A stretch of 64,000 nt of DNA from Dyella_A ginsengisoli (lineage in GTDB: Bacteria; Pseudomonadota; Gammaproteobacteria; Xanthomonadales; Rhodanobacteraceae). The position numbers and the translations under genes are program-made. The stretch is from NCBI RefSeq assembly GCF_044904665.1, contig NZ_JADIKM010000001.1:124001-188000 (forward strand), given 5' to 3'. A model generated the notes under the pieces. It was not told the DNA's origin. It did not search any database and saw only the letters and a list, made by a program, of their open reading frames with translations. Of this stretch, positions 16,796 through 26,290 are shown piece by piece (within the stretch, counting starts at the first letter, position 1; each line of letters begins with the position of its first letter).

Positions 16796-18489
16796 TTCTC
16801 CAGCATCTCGACCGTCGCCCGATATCCGGCCTCGATCGCTCGCCGCCAGTCCTTCCAGTCGAGCACGCCGACGTGGTCGAGCGATGGGGTCACCAGCCGA
16901 TGGGCCAGCGCGCGGCGTTCCAGCGCGGCGGCCTCGCCGCTGACCATGCCGGCGCGCACCAGGCTGGAAACCAGCCCCGGCCGACGCCCGCGCTGGAAGG
17001 CCAGGCGCCACAGGGGCGGCGTCATCGCCTCGTCGACCGCGGCGCGCAGAGTGATCTCGGCGCGGATGTCCAGCGCGGTGATGTGCGCCAGCCCGTCGGC
17101 GGCCATCACGTCGGTGGGCAGGTTGTTCACCAGCGCGCCGTCCACCAGCACCTCGCCACCGTGCAGTACCGGCGGCAGCACGCCGGGAATCGCGCTGGAC
17201 GCGCGTAACGCTCGCCACAGCGGGCCGTGCCGCTGCACGCACTGGCCGGCGCCGGACAGGCTGGTGGCGACGCAGAAGAACGGCAGCGGCAGATCCTCGA
17301 TCGCCAGCGCGCCGAAGGTATCGCGCAGCGTGCGCGTGGCCCGCGCGCCGCGGGTCAGCGCCACGATCGGCAGCGTCCAGTCCGACAGCAGCCGCCCGCG
17401 CAGGAACGCGTTCACGCAGCGCGCCTGCCATTCGTCGATGGCCCAACCCGCGGCTACGCCGGCACCGACGATGGCGCCGATGCTGCTGCCGCCGACCGCG
17501 TCGAACTGATGCCCGGCTTCGGCCAATGCGCGCAACGCACCCAGGTGCGCCAGCCCGCGCGCGCCGCCGCCGGCCAGCACCAAGCCGCGGCCGTGGCCGC
17601 TGACCAGCCGCGCCACGCGTGCCATGTCGGCCGCGCGGCAGACGTGGTGGTGCATCAGCGCGCCACTGAACTGGCCGCGCCAGCGCGCGGTGCAGCCCAG
17701 CGCCACCTGGTGGCCGGGATGCACCAGCAGCAGGTGCCGCGGCCGGTGCCGCGCCACTGCCGGATGCGCCAGATCCGGCCACGGCCGCGCCGCCTCGCTG
17801 GCCCGCGCCGCCGGCAGCAGCACGTCGGCCTGGCGCAGGCAGCGCTGGCGCCAGGCGTCGTCGCGACCCTCGTCGAGGTAGATCACGAAGCGCACCTGCG
17901 CCTCGCGCTCGGCGAACCACTCCGCGCCACGCCCGCGGCCCTGCTGCGCGTCGAGTACCAGGCTGCTGCCGTAGGGTTCCAGCGCGCGCGCCAGCTGTAT
18001 CGCCAGCGTGCGCGCGGGCACCGACGGCTCGGCCGGCAGCAGGGCGAAGGTGCGTGGCGTGCCGGGCCGGTCGTCCTCGCGGACCCGCGGCTGCAGTCGC
18101 GCCACGGTGTCGCGTGCCAACCGCAGCAGCAGATCCGGATGCCGACGCAGCAGCGCCTCGAACGCAGCGCGATCCAGCCGCAGCAGCTCGCTGTCGCGCA
18201 GGGCGCGCACGGTGCGGTGGCGGGCGTCGCCGCCGAGCAGGCTGGTTTCGCCCACGCTCATGCCGGCGCCGATCTGCTGCACCAGGCGGGTCGGTCCATC
18301 GAACACGCCGAGGCTGCCGCTGACCAGCAGGTACAGCGCGTCGGCCGGCTCGCCGGCCTTGAACAGCGGCCGCCCGCCGGGCAGGCCGAACGGCACCAGG
18401 TCGTCGGCCAGCGCGTGGCGCGTCGGCTCGTCCAGCCCGGCGAACAGCGGGTGATTCAGCAGGAGCAGGTGGGCGGCGGCGCGGGCCAT
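16756..18489 (-). CDS. cNMP-binding, patatin-like phospholipase (NTE family)
   Basis: A 577-residue protein. The N-terminal 130 residues are a cyclic-nucleotide-binding domain (LFKAGEPADALYLLVSGSLGVF, GAGMSVGETSLLGG). Next comes a linker of about 150 residues related to the CobQ/Rossmann-type middle of NTE proteins, then a patatin domain from about 300. The patatin domain has the oxyanion loop GGGARG, the nucleophile in GGSSIGAIVG and the catalytic Asp in DGALVNNLP. It probably hydrolyses phospholipids or lysophospholipids under nucleotide control. The stop codon and the last 13 codons (ending GVERSEE) lie inside a GA-rich inverted repeat, so the original C-terminus may have been replaced. 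Confidence 0.9.
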   Translation of the reverse strand: MARAAAHLLLLNHPLFAGLDEPTRHALADDLVPFGLPGGRPLFKAGEPADALYLLVSGSLGVFDGPTRLVQQIGAGMSVGETSLLGGDARHRTVRALRDSELLRLDRAAFEALLRRHPDLLLRLARDTVARLQPRVREDDRPGTPRTFALLPAEPSVPARTLAIQLARALEPYGSSLVLDAQQGRGRGAEWFAEREAQVRFVIYLDEGRDDAWRQRCLRQADVLLPAARASEAARPWPDLAHPAVARHRPRHLLLVHPGHQVALGCTARWRGQFSGALMHHHVCRAADMARVARLVSGHGRGLVLAGGGARGLAHLGALRALAEAGHQFDAVGGSSIGAIVGAGVAAGWAIDEWQARCVNAFLRGRLLSDWTLPIVALTRGARATRTLRDTFGALAIEDLPLPFFCVATSLSGAGQCVQRHGPLWRALRASSAIPGVLPPVLHGGEVLVDGALVNNLPTDVMAADGLAHITALDIRAEITLRAAVDEAMTPPLWRLAFQRGRRPGLVSSLVRAGMVSGEAAALERRALAHRLVTPSLDHVGVLDWKDWRRAIEAGYRATVEMLEKERGVSGVERSEE

Positions 18490-18596
18490 CGCGCCGATGC
18501 TAGGCGGGCGATGTGACAGAACCGCGCCGCAGCCCGCACCGCCGCTTGATTTCGCCCCACGCGGTCGCCACGCTGGTCCACCACGTAGGAGATCCC

Positions 18597-20672
18597 ATGG
18601 CTTCCGATACCGCCCCCACCGGCAACCCCCTGCTGTCCGACGCGCCGCTGCCGCCGTTCTCGGCGATCCGCCCCGAGCACGTGGGTCCGGCGGTCGACAC
18701 GCTGCTGGCCGACTACCGCGCCGCCATCGCCGCGATGACCGCGGCTGACGCGCCGCGCGATTTCGCCACGGTGATGCTGGGCCAGGAGCGGCTGGAGCAG
18801 CGGCTGGCGCGCGCGTGGGCGCCGGTCGGCCACCTGCATTCGGTGGCCGACACCCCGGCGCTGCGCGAGGCCTACGGTCCGGCCGAGGAAAAGCTCACCG
18901 ACCACGCGCTGGAGCTGGGCCAGAACCGCGACCTCTACGCCGCCGTGCAGGCACTGGCCGACGCGCCGGACTTCGCCGCGCTGCCGCGTGCGGAGCGTTC
19001 GCTGGTCGAGCATGCGCTGCGCGACTTCCGCCTGTCCGGCGTGGCGCTGGAGGAGCCGGCGCGCAGCCGCTTCCGCGAGATCGGCGTGGCGCTGTCCAAG
19101 CTGTCCACCGAGTTCTCCAACGCCGTGCTGGACGCCACGGACGCCTGGCACGAGCACATCACCGACGAGCGCGACCTCGCCGGCGTGCCCGAGTCCGGCC
19201 GCGCGGTGCTGCGCCAGTACGCCAGGGAGCAGGAGCTGGAGGGGTTCCTGGTCACGCTCAAGCAGCCCAGCGTGCAGGCGGTGCTCAGCTACGCCGACAA
19301 GCGCGAGCTGCGCGAGCGCGTGTACTGGGCCTACCAGACGCGCGCCTCCGACCAGGGCCCGCATGCGGGCAAGTACGACAACAGCGCGCGCATCGAACAG
19401 ATCATGGCGCTGCGCCACGAGGCGGCGCAGCTGCTGGGCTTCGCCAACGCCGCCGAGGAGTCGTTGGCCACCAAGATGGCCTCCTCGCCGGACGAGGTGC
19501 TCAGCTTCCTGCGTGACCTCGCCGCGCGCGCCAAGCCGGTCGCCAGGCAGGAGCTGGACGCGCTGCGCACGTTCGCCAGCGAGCAGCTCAAGCTCGACAA
19601 TCTCGAACCCTGGGACATCACCTACGCCGCGGAAAAACTGCGCCAGCAGCAGTACGCGCTGGACGAGGAGCAGCTCAAGCCGTACTTCCCGCTGCCGGCG
19701 GTGATCGACGGCCTGTGGGCGATCACCCGCAAGCTCTACGGCATTGATCTCGCGCCGCGCGACGGCGTCGATGTATGGCATCCGGACGTGCGCTACTACG
19801 ACGTGAAGGACGCCGACGGCCGCGTGTTCGCCGGCGCCTACGTCGACCTCTATGCGCGCAGCGGCAAGCGCGGCGGCGCGTGGATGGACGTGTGCCGCGC
19901 GCGCTTCGACGACGGCGATACGAAGCAGCTGCCGGTGGCCTTCCTCACCTGCAACTTCGCGCCGCCCACCGAGGGCAAGCCGGCGCTGCTCACCCACGAC
20001 GACGTGCTCACGATGTTCCACGAGTTCGGTCACGGCCTGCACCACCTGCTGACCGAGGTGAGCCTGCCCTCGATCGGCGGCATCGACGGCGTGGAGTGGG
20101 ACGCGGTGGAACTGCCCAGCCAGTTCATGGAGAACTTCGGCTGGAACCGCGAGGCGCTGGACCTGTTCGCGCGCCACTGGCAGACCGGCGAACGCCTGCC
20201 GGAAGAACTGTTCCAGCGCATGCTCGCCGCACGGCATTTCCACGCCGGCCTGTTCCTGGTGCGCCAGCTCGAATTCGCGCTGTTCGATTTCCTCCTGCAC
20301 CGCGACTACGACCCGGCCCAGGGCGCGCGTCCGATGGCCGTACTGGAGCAGGTGCGCAAGGAAGTGGCGGTGCTGCACCCGCCGGCATGGCAGCGCTTCC
20401 CGCACGCCTTCAGCCACATCTTTGCGGGCGGCTACGCGGCCGGCTACTACAGCTACCTGTGGGCGGAACTGCTCAGCGCCGACGCCTTCGGCGCGTTCGA
20501 GGAGGCGTCCACCCGCAGCGGCAGCGTGATCGACGCCGACACCGGCGCCCGCTTCCGCAGCGAGGTGCTGGCCGTGGGCGCCAGCCGCCCGGCGCTGGAA
20601 AGCTTCGTCGCCTTCCGCGGCCGCAAGCCCGAGCCGGAAGCGCTGCTGCGCAGCCACGGCCTGATCGCCTGA
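18597..20672 (+). CDS. prlC: M3-family oligopeptidase A (PrlC/OpdA-like)
   Basis: Cytoplasmic zinc metallopeptidase that degrades short peptides, including signal peptides. HEFGH is at residues 475-479, followed by GLHHLLTE, and the distal zinc Glu lies in the GIDGVEWDAVELPSQFMEN stretch. Length of 691 residues is normal for OpdA. AGGAG lies before the ATG at 18597. The gene is divergent from the patatin gene and ends in a clear hairpin-plus-T terminator. Confidence 0.95.
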   Translation: MASDTAPTGNPLLSDAPLPPFSAIRPEHVGPAVDTLLADYRAAIAAMTAADAPRDFATVMLGQERLEQRLARAWAPVGHLHSVADTPALREAYGPAEEKLTDHALELGQNRDLYAAVQALADAPDFAALPRAERSLVEHALRDFRLSGVALEEPARSRFREIGVALSKLSTEFSNAVLDATDAWHEHITDERDLAGVPESGRAVLRQYAREQELEGFLVTLKQPSVQAVLSYADKRELRERVYWAYQTRASDQGPHAGKYDNSARIEQIMALRHEAAQLLGFANAAEESLATKMASSPDEVLSFLRDLAARAKPVARQELDALRTFASEQLKLDNLEPWDITYAAEKLRQQQYALDEEQLKPYFPLPAVIDGLWAITRKLYGIDLAPRDGVDVWHPDVRYYDVKDADGRVFAGAYVDLYARSGKRGGAWMDVCRARFDDGDTKQLPVAFLTCNFAPPTEGKPALLTHDDVLTMFHEFGHGLHHLLTEVSLPSIGGIDGVEWDAVELPSQFMENFGWNREALDLFARHWQTGERLPEELFQRMLAARHFHAGLFLVRQLEFALFDFLLHRDYDPAQGARPMAVLEQVRKEVAVLHPPAWQRFPHAFSHIFAGGYAAGYYSYLWAELLSADAFGAFEEASTRSGSVIDADTGARFRSEVLAVGASRPALESFVAFRGRKPEPEALLRSHGLIA

Positions 20673-20702
20673 GTCGAAGGTCATGGGGCCTTCGTGACCT
20701 CT

Positions 20703-20733
20703 GGGGCGTGTGCGGTGACGTACACGCCCTTTT
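20703..20733 (+). terminator. Rho-independent terminator after the M3 peptidase gene
   Basis: Arms GGGCGTGT (20704-20711) and ACACGCCC (20722-20729) with a ten-base loop, followed by TTTT (20730-20733). It stands 30 bp after the peptidase stop. Confidence 0.75.
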
Positions 20734-20766
20734 CAATGGTCGCTCCGCACCCACCGGATGCCGCCG

Positions 20767-22449
20767 ATGAAACGTCTGCTTATCGCGCTTGCCGCCACGG
20801 TCGCGCTGGCGAGCGTTCGCGCCCGCGCCGGCTGCGTGCCGGTGGACGTGCGCTACGACGCCGGCACGCACGCGGTCGATGCCTTCGTCACCCTTCCGGC
20901 GGGCGTGGACACGCTGAGCATGACCGACCTGGCGCCATATCGCCGGACCAGGCTGTGGACCTCGCCGGACGGATCGGCGCGGATCGGCGAGACCACGCTG
21001 TCACCGGCGAGGCCCGGTCAACGCACGCTGCACCTGCGCATGGACGTGAGCGCCGACGCGCCGATCGAGGACGGCGCCTACCCGCCGTACCTGCGCTTCA
21101 CCGATGGCACCGTGGCGGTATACACACCGCTGTTCCTGGCCGCCGACACGGCGACGTCGCTGTGCCCGCGCTGGCAGCCTTCACGCGGCGACCAGGTGAT
21201 CGGCTACGGCCGCGCGCAACGCGCGCCGCTGGCCAGTGACATGGCGCAGCCGGAGGGCTATGTCGCGTTCGGTCATCCTGATGTGCTGCGTCACGGTGCC
21301 CTGATGCTGGTGAGTGATCGCGGCACGCCGACGTGGATCCGCCGGCGCATCGCCGCCCAGGTGCCGGCGCTGGTCGATCTGTACACACGCACCATGGGGC
21401 CGGCATCGGTGCCGATGTTGTTCGTCTTCAACCGGCCCACGCCGCGCGGCGCCCGCGACTACAAGGGCGATCACCTTCCTGCGGCGATCGCGCTCGGCCT
21501 CTACGGGGACGCCTGGAAACAGGTCGACCGCGCCACGGCCGACCAGCTCACCGGCTTCCTCGCGCACGAGCTCTTCCACAGCTGGGACAGCGACGCCACG
21601 CTGGGTTCGCCCGAAGGAGAGGCGCTCCTGGCCAAGGAGGGCGGCGCCGAGCTGGCGCGGATCTTCGCCACGGCGCAGGTGCTGGGGCAGTCGCGCCAGG
21701 AAATGTGGAACGCGGTGGCGCGCTCGTACAACGCCTGCCTGCTGGCGCTGCCGCACGACGCGGGCATCGCCGCCACCCTCGCTGCGCATCCGCAGCCCGG
21801 CCAGATGCCCTACGACTGCGGTGCCGCGCTGATGTCCGCGCTGGCGCTGGCGGCCGATCCGGCCGATCCGGCGCGCGGCTATTTCGGATTGTGGCGGCGA
21901 CTGCGCCAAGCCCATTTGCGCGATCGACAGCCGGGATACCAGTGGCAGGATTTGATGCCGGCGAGCCTTGCGCCATCGGTGCGCGCGGGCCTGATGGACG
22001 CGGTGACCAGCCCGGGCGCCTTCGCGCCTCGCCTGGTGGAGGCATGGACAGCGCTGGGCGTGCGCGTGCAACACGAGACCGTGCTAGACGCCGACACCCG
22101 CCGCGCCTATCTCGGCAAGGTGATGTTCCACCTGATGGCGAGCGATTGCGGCGGCATGGTCAGTTTCGGCAACAACCCCGACGGCATCCGGCTGGATCAG
22201 CCACTGCCGCGCTGCAAGGCCTTGCGACCGGGCGCCAAGGTGGTGTCGATCGGCGGCCGCTCGCTGGCACAGGGCGATCCGTTGGCCATCGTCGCGCAGG
22301 TCGCCGCGACATGCCGGAGCCGGGGCGACGTGGTGATCGGCTATGCCGCCGAGGACGGCAAGCCAGCACCATCTCCATCGCAAGTCCGCTGCAGCTCACC
22401 GTTGCCGTCGCTGCCCGCGCCGGTGCACCTGGCAGCACCCGACGCCTGA
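20767..22449 (+). CDS. Secreted M61-like metallopeptidase
   Basis: Exported (signal MKRLLIALAATVALASVRARA) gluzincin. The layout is an N-terminal beta region, then a catalytic domain with HELFH at residues 267-271 and the zinc Glu in KEGGAELARI. A C-terminal PDZ-like part follows (KALRPGAKVVSIGGRSLAQGD). This matches glycyl-aminopeptidase-like M61 proteins, although sequence conservation outside HExxH looks low. The ATG at 20758 would add only MPP. It begins after the M3 gene terminator and so is probably its own unit. Substrate unknown. Confidence 0.75.
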   Translation: MKRLLIALAATVALASVRARAGCVPVDVRYDAGTHAVDAFVTLPAGVDTLSMTDLAPYRRTRLWTSPDGSARIGETTLSPARPGQRTLHLRMDVSADAPIEDGAYPPYLRFTDGTVAVYTPLFLAADTATSLCPRWQPSRGDQVIGYGRAQRAPLASDMAQPEGYVAFGHPDVLRHGALMLVSDRGTPTWIRRRIAAQVPALVDLYTRTMGPASVPMLFVFNRPTPRGARDYKGDHLPAAIALGLYGDAWKQVDRATADQLTGFLAHELFHSWDSDATLGSPEGEALLAKEGGAELARIFATAQVLGQSRQEMWNAVARSYNACLLALPHDAGIAATLAAHPQPGQMPYDCGAALMSALALAADPADPARGYFGLWRRLRQAHLRDRQPGYQWQDLMPASLAPSVRAGLMDAVTSPGAFAPRLVEAWTALGVRVQHETVLDADTRRAYLGKVMFHLMASDCGGMVSFGNNPDGIRLDQPLPRCKALRPGAKVVSIGGRSLAQGDPLAIVAQVAATCRSRGDVVIGYAAEDGKPAPSPSQVRCSSPLPSLPAPVHLAAPDA

Positions 22450-22490
22450 GCCGCGGAGCGACACCGGCGCCGCTCCCTTACAATGCGCCG

Positions 22491-23270
22491 ATGAAGATCG
22501 CCAGCTGGAACGTCAACTCGCTCAACGTGCGCCTGCCGCATCTCACCCAGTGGCTGGCCGATGCGCAGCCCGACGTGGTGGCGCTGCAGGAAACCAAGCT
22601 GGAGGACGCCAAGTTTCCGGTCGACGCACTCGCCGCCGCCGGCTACCGCGCGGTGTATGCGGGGCAGAAGACCTACAACGGCGTGGCGCTGCTGGCGCGG
22701 GCGGATACCCAGCCGGCGTTCGCCGACGTGGTCACCGACATTCCCGGGCTGGACGATCCGCAGCGGCGCATCCTCGCCGCCACCGTCGGCGAGCTGCGCG
22801 TGGTCGACCTGTACGTGGTCAACGGCAAGGCGGTGGGCGACGAGAAGTACGCCTACAAGCTGGACTGGATGGCCCGCGTGCGCGAGTTCCTCGCCGCCGA
22901 GCTGGAGCGCCATCCGAACCTGGTGGTGCTGGGCGACTTCAACATCTGCCCGGACGATCGCGACGTCTACGATCCGGTCGCCTGGGGCGAGGACATCCTG
23001 TGCTCGCCGCCCGAGCGCGCCGCGCTGAAGGCGATCACCGAGCTCGGCCTGCACGACAGCTTCCGCCTGTTCGAAACCGACGCCGGCCACTTCAGCTGGT
23101 GGGACTACCGGCAGGCGGCGTTCCGGCGCAACATGGGCCTGCGCATCGACCTGATCCTCATCGGCGAGGCGCTCAAGCCGCGCGCGCGCGCCGCCACCAT
23201 CGACCGCGAACCGCGCCGCTGGGAGCGGCCATCCGACCACACGCCGGTGACGCTGGACCTGGACATCTGA
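22491..23270 (+). CDS. xthA: Exodeoxyribonuclease III
   Basis: AP endonuclease and 3'-5' exonuclease for base excision repair. MKIASWNVNSLNVR, the metal-binding Glu in LQETKLED, the GDFNICPDDRDV loop and the terminal SDHTPV motif are all in place. Length of 259 residues is typical. It begins 41 bp after the M61-like gene and is followed after 5 bp by the YecA-family gene, suggesting co-transcription. Confidence 0.95.
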   Translation: MKIASWNVNSLNVRLPHLTQWLADAQPDVVALQETKLEDAKFPVDALAAAGYRAVYAGQKTYNGVALLARADTQPAFADVVTDIPGLDDPQRRILAATVGELRVVDLYVVNGKAVGDEKYAYKLDWMARVREFLAAELERHPNLVVLGDFNICPDDRDVYDPVAWGEDILCSPPERAALKAITELGLHDSFRLFETDAGHFSWWDYRQAAFRRNMGLRIDLILIGEALKPRARAATIDREPRRWERPSDHTPVTLDLDI

Positions 23271-23275
23271 CACCC

Positions 23276-23956
23276 ATGAACACCTCTTCCAACGATTGGC
23301 CCAGCTCGCTCGACGACAGCGAACTGGATGAACTGGACCGCTACCTGCGCGCGCATGCCGAGGACGACAGTCTGCTGCTCGACGGCGTGCACGGCCTGCT
23401 CTCCGCGCTGGCGGTCGGCCCGATGCTGGTGACGCCCGAGGAGTGGCTGCCCGAAGTGCTGCACCACCCGTTCGCCGACGAAGACGAAGGCAACCGCGTG
23501 CTCGCCCTGCTGGCCAAGCTCAACGACTCGATCGAGGCCGAGCTGGACGTCGACGCCTACGAGCCGATCCTCGGCGAGATCGACACCGACATGGGTCCGG
23601 CGCTCAGCGCCGCCGGCTGGTGCGAGGGCTTCAGCCGCGGCATCGACCTGCGCGCCGGGCTGTGGGAGAAGCGCCTGGCCGAAGACCCGGAGCTGATGGA
23701 ACTGCTTGGCCCGGTGATGGCGCTGGCCGTGGACGAGGGCATCCTCAACGCCGATGCCGAGTTCGAGAAGCTCAGCGACGACGAATACGACGAATGCCTG
23801 TCGCAGGTGCCGGCGGTGCTCGGCGCGGTGAGCCAGTACTGGCAGGAGCACCCGGCCACCGAGGCCGAACTCGACGCCCAGGTCCAGGCCCTCGCCGCCG
23901 ACAGCGAAGAAGCCGCCGCGCCGCCGCGGCATCGCAGCGGGCACTGGGTGCATTGA
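23276..23956 (+). CDS. YecA/UPF0149-family protein
   Basis: A 226-residue acidic protein. The UPF0149 domain is seen in LLLDGVHGLLSALAVGP, EEWLPEVL, and GWCEGFSRGIDLRAGLW. Many members carry a C-terminal SEC-C zinc motif; here the C-terminus is PPRHRSGHWVH without cysteines, so that motif is absent. It is directly downstream of xthA (5 bp), probably one message. Function unknown. Confidence 0.85.
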   Translation: MNTSSNDWPSSLDDSELDELDRYLRAHAEDDSLLLDGVHGLLSALAVGPMLVTPEEWLPEVLHHPFADEDEGNRVLALLAKLNDSIEAELDVDAYEPILGEIDTDMGPALSAAGWCEGFSRGIDLRAGLWEKRLAEDPELMELLGPVMALAVDEGILNADAEFEKLSDDEYDECLSQVPAVLGAVSQYWQEHPATEAELDAQVQALAADSEEAAAPPRHRSGHWVH

Positions 23957-24581
23957 GGAATCAGCGGCGGGCGAGCCGACGACAGACGTGGTCTCGCCAG
24001 TGCAGCCGGCCGGGCTTGCTGCGCACCGCTTGATGCACGCGGCTCGCCGGAGGCGCTTTCCCGGGCCTCCCGTGGGTGATGCCGGGCCGCGTGGTGCCGT
24101 CCCGATTCCGCCCTCGTCTTCCCGCGGCTCTCAACAGACGAACGTCTGGCCACGCGGGAATCCATCTGCTTCTCGCCGTTGAGAGCGACTCCCCGCATGA
24201 TCAGCCGGCTGCTGGAGGGAGGCATCTCGCGGGCGTGACGGCTCAAGGGGGCCGCGCGGATTGACGGCACTGGTCGGTTCCGCACCCCTCCTTGAACCGC
24301 GCGGCGATCTCCCGACACGCCTCGCGCGGGCCATCCGGTCATCCCTGACTTTCGACGCGTGGGGGTGGCCATCTCCATGCATGCGCATCATCATCATCCA
24401 GCGCTGTCGAAGCATTCGATCAGGGTGGCCGCCGGGCGCGGGGTGACGGCTGGCGTCTGCGCTCGTTGAACGTTGCGCGGCACCGTCGTTGCCACTGCCG
24501 AACAATCCGTTCCCGACGGCGCGCTTGGCTTCGACGCCAAGCGCGATCATCTTGGGTGCCTCAATCCACCGGAGCACTGTC
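23957..24581. other. Gene-poor 625 bp stretch
   Basis: No credible gene. It contains the small palindrome CAGACGAACGTCTG near 24137 and CTCTCAAC/GTTGAGAG arms about 24128 and 24177. Open frames on both strands are Arg/Pro/Ser-rich and look random. One minus-strand frame enters the pirin gene from its far side and is not plausible. The stretch may be degenerate repeated DNA; the pirin promoter must lie near its right end, but I cannot name -35/-10 boxes. Confidence 0.5.
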
Positions 24582-25415
24582 ATGACCGAGCGTCGCATCT
24601 TCCGCCGTATCCGCGGCACGGACACCGCCGACGGCGCGGGGGTGAAGCTCAAGCGCGTCATCGGCCAGCCCGCGCTGGACATGCTCGACCCGTTCCTGCT
24701 GCTGGACGAGTTTCGCTCCGACCAGGCCGACGACTACATCGCCGGCTTCCCCGAGCATCCGCACCGCGGCTTCGAAACGGTGACGTACATGCTGGCCGGC
24801 CACATGCAGCACGGCGACAACCACGGCAACCGCGGCGACCTCGGCCCCGGCAGCGTGCAGTGGATGACCGCCGGTCGCGGCATCCTGCATTCGGAAATGC
24901 CGCAGCAGGAGAATGGCCTGATGTGGGGTTTCCAGCTGTGGGTGAACCTGCCGGCGAAGGACAAGATGACCGCCCCGCGCTACCAGGACATCGCGCCGGA
25001 AAAGATCCCCGTGGTGCGTCCGGCCGATGGCGTCGAGGCCCGCGTGATCGCCGGCGACTTCGGCGGCGCCAGCGGCCCGGTGAGCGGCATCGCCACCGCG
25101 CCGATCTACCTGGATCTCGCCGTGCAGCCGGGTGCCTCGGTCACCGTGCCGCTGCCGGAAGGGCACAGCGCGTTCGCCTACGTGTTCGAGGGCGAGTCGG
25201 CGCAGGTCGCCGGCGAAACGCTTTCGCGCAGCGAGCTGGCGGTGTTGACCAAGGGCGAGTCGGTGACCATCGCCGGCGGCGATGCGCCTGCGCGCGTGCT
25301 GCTGGTCGCCGGCCAGCCGCTGAAGGAGCCGGTCGCCCGCTACGGCCCCTTCGTGATGAACACCGCCGAGCAGATCCACGAGGCGATCGCCGACTTCCGC
25401 GCCGGCAGGTTCTAA
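24582..25415 (+). CDS. Pirin family protein
   Basis: A 277-residue bicupin. The N-terminal cupin has FPEHPHRGFETVTYMLAG with the metal-binding histidines, the later His-Ser-Glu of GILHSEMP, and FQLWVNLPAKDK. The C-terminal cupin (PIYLDLAVQPGASVTVPLP) is more variable. Some pirins are quercetinases, others are regulators; no choice is possible here. GGAG lies upstream of the ATG. It converges on the gluconokinase gene, with a palindromic repeat between them. Confidence 0.93.
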   Translation: MTERRIFRRIRGTDTADGAGVKLKRVIGQPALDMLDPFLLLDEFRSDQADDYIAGFPEHPHRGFETVTYMLAGHMQHGDNHGNRGDLGPGSVQWMTAGRGILHSEMPQQENGLMWGFQLWVNLPAKDKMTAPRYQDIAPEKIPVVRPADGVEARVIAGDFGGASGPVSGIATAPIYLDLAVQPGASVTVPLPEGHSAFAYVFEGESAQVAGETLSRSELAVLTKGESVTIAGGDAPARVLLVAGQPLKEPVARYGPFVMNTAEQIHEAIADFRAGRF

Positions 25416-25435
25416 CGCCATCCGCATTGCGCCGA

Positions 25436-25514
25436 TAGGAGCCCGCTCCCGGGGGATGCACCTGGCTTTGATGTCGATTCAGAGCGAAGAGCATCGCCCG
25501 CGAGCGGGCTCCTA
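25436..25514. repeat. Palindromic repeat between pirin and gluconokinase genes
   Basis: Perfect 13-bp arms TAGGAGCCCGCTC (25436-25448) and GAGCGGGCTCCTA (25502-25514). The right arm contains the gluconokinase stop codon. The TAGGAGC...GCTCCTA type is a widespread intergenic repeat in Pseudomonas and xanthomonads; here it sits between converging genes and may serve as a two-way terminator. Confidence 0.7.
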
Positions 25515-26045
25515 CCCCGGTGAGGTCAGCCATCCGAGGACGCGTCGCAGGTTTTCCTCCAGCGGCAGGGTGCCATCGACGATGCAGGCGGCTTCATCCT
25601 GGCCCGGGGGCTCCAGCGTGGCCAGCTGGCTGTCCAGCAGCGCCACCGGCATGAAATGCCGGCGCGAGCGCATGCGTTGCTCCAGCTCCGCGCGAGGCAC
25701 CTCCAGATACACGAAGCGCACCACGCCGCCGGCCGCGCGCAGGCGGTCGCGATAACGCCGGCGCAGCGCCGAGCAGGCGACCACGCCGGGCTCGCCGTCG
25801 TCGCCGCGTTTGGCCATCCAGACGGCCACGGCGTTGAGCCACGCGCGGCGATCGTCGTCGTCCAGTGCGATGCCGGCGGCCATCTTGCGGCGGTTGGCGG
25901 GCGGATGCAGGTCGTCGGCATCCAGAAAGCGCGCATGCATGACTTTGGCCAGCGTGGCACCGAAGGTGCTCTTGCCGCTGCCGGACACGCCCATCACCAC
26001 AATCACGCCGCCAGCGGGCACGGACACAGCTGCCATGCTCGCCAT
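25512..26045 (-). CDS. gntK: Gluconokinase
   Basis: Phosphorylates gluconate to 6-phosphogluconate, feeding the Entner-Doudoroff or pentose phosphate routes. P-loop GVSGSGKS is at residues 19-26, then FLDADDLHPPANRRKMAAG, which is diagnostic of GntK, and CSALRRRYRDRLR. Length of 177 residues is normal. The ATG at 26045 overlaps the TGA of the preceding small gene (TGATG), so it is the last member of the sugar-uptake operon by translational coupling. Its presence suggests that the sugar taken up is, or is turned into, gluconate. Confidence 0.93.
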   Translation of the reverse strand: MASMAAVSVPAGGVIVVMGVSGSGKSTFGATLAKVMHARFLDADDLHPPANRRKMAAGIALDDDDRRAWLNAVAVWMAKRGDDGEPGVVACSALRRRYRDRLRAAGGVVRFVYLEVPRAELEQRMRSRRHFMPVALLDSQLATLEPPGQDEAACIVDGTLPLEENLRRVLGWLTSPG

Positions 26046-26290
26046 CAAGGCTGCCGGAACGCCGTCTCGGCCGCTGCGCCAGCGCCGCGGCGTGCGCGCT
26101 CGTCTGCCGGGCCGCTGTTGGCGTCAGCACCGGACAGCCCGGCCTGGCGCAGCTGTGGCCGCGTGGCAGACGCAGCTGGTGCCGGCGACCGGCCACCGAA
26201 CATCGCCAGGGCACCGAGCAGCGCGAACCACAGCAGCATCCAGGCCAGCCGGTAACGCAGCGGCAGCCGCGGAAAGCCCGTCGTGTTCAT
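26045..26290 (-). CDS. Small single-pass membrane protein of the sugar ABC operon
   Basis: An 81-residue protein with one membrane helix (LAWMLLWFALLGALAMF) at about 14-30 and a Pro/Ala/Arg-rich, probably disordered tail. It overlaps the upstream permease (ATGA) and the downstream gntK (TGATG). No family recognised. Coupling to both neighbours argues that it is translated. It might help the transporter or simply be a spacer. Confidence 0.6.
   Translation of the reverse strand: MNTTGFPRLPLRYRLAWMLLWFALLGALAMFGGRSPAPAASATRPQLRQAGLSGADANSGPADERARRGAGAAAETAFRQP

Noticed and set aside
18456..20684. Minus-strand frame of 742 codons
   Set aside because: Shadow of the M3 peptidase gene; His/Arg/Ala-rich, no domain.
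24131..24682. Minus-strand frame of 183 codons across the gap and the pirin start
   Set aside because: No domain, low-complexity Arg/Ser/Pro content, a run of four Met, and overlap with the real pirin N-terminus.
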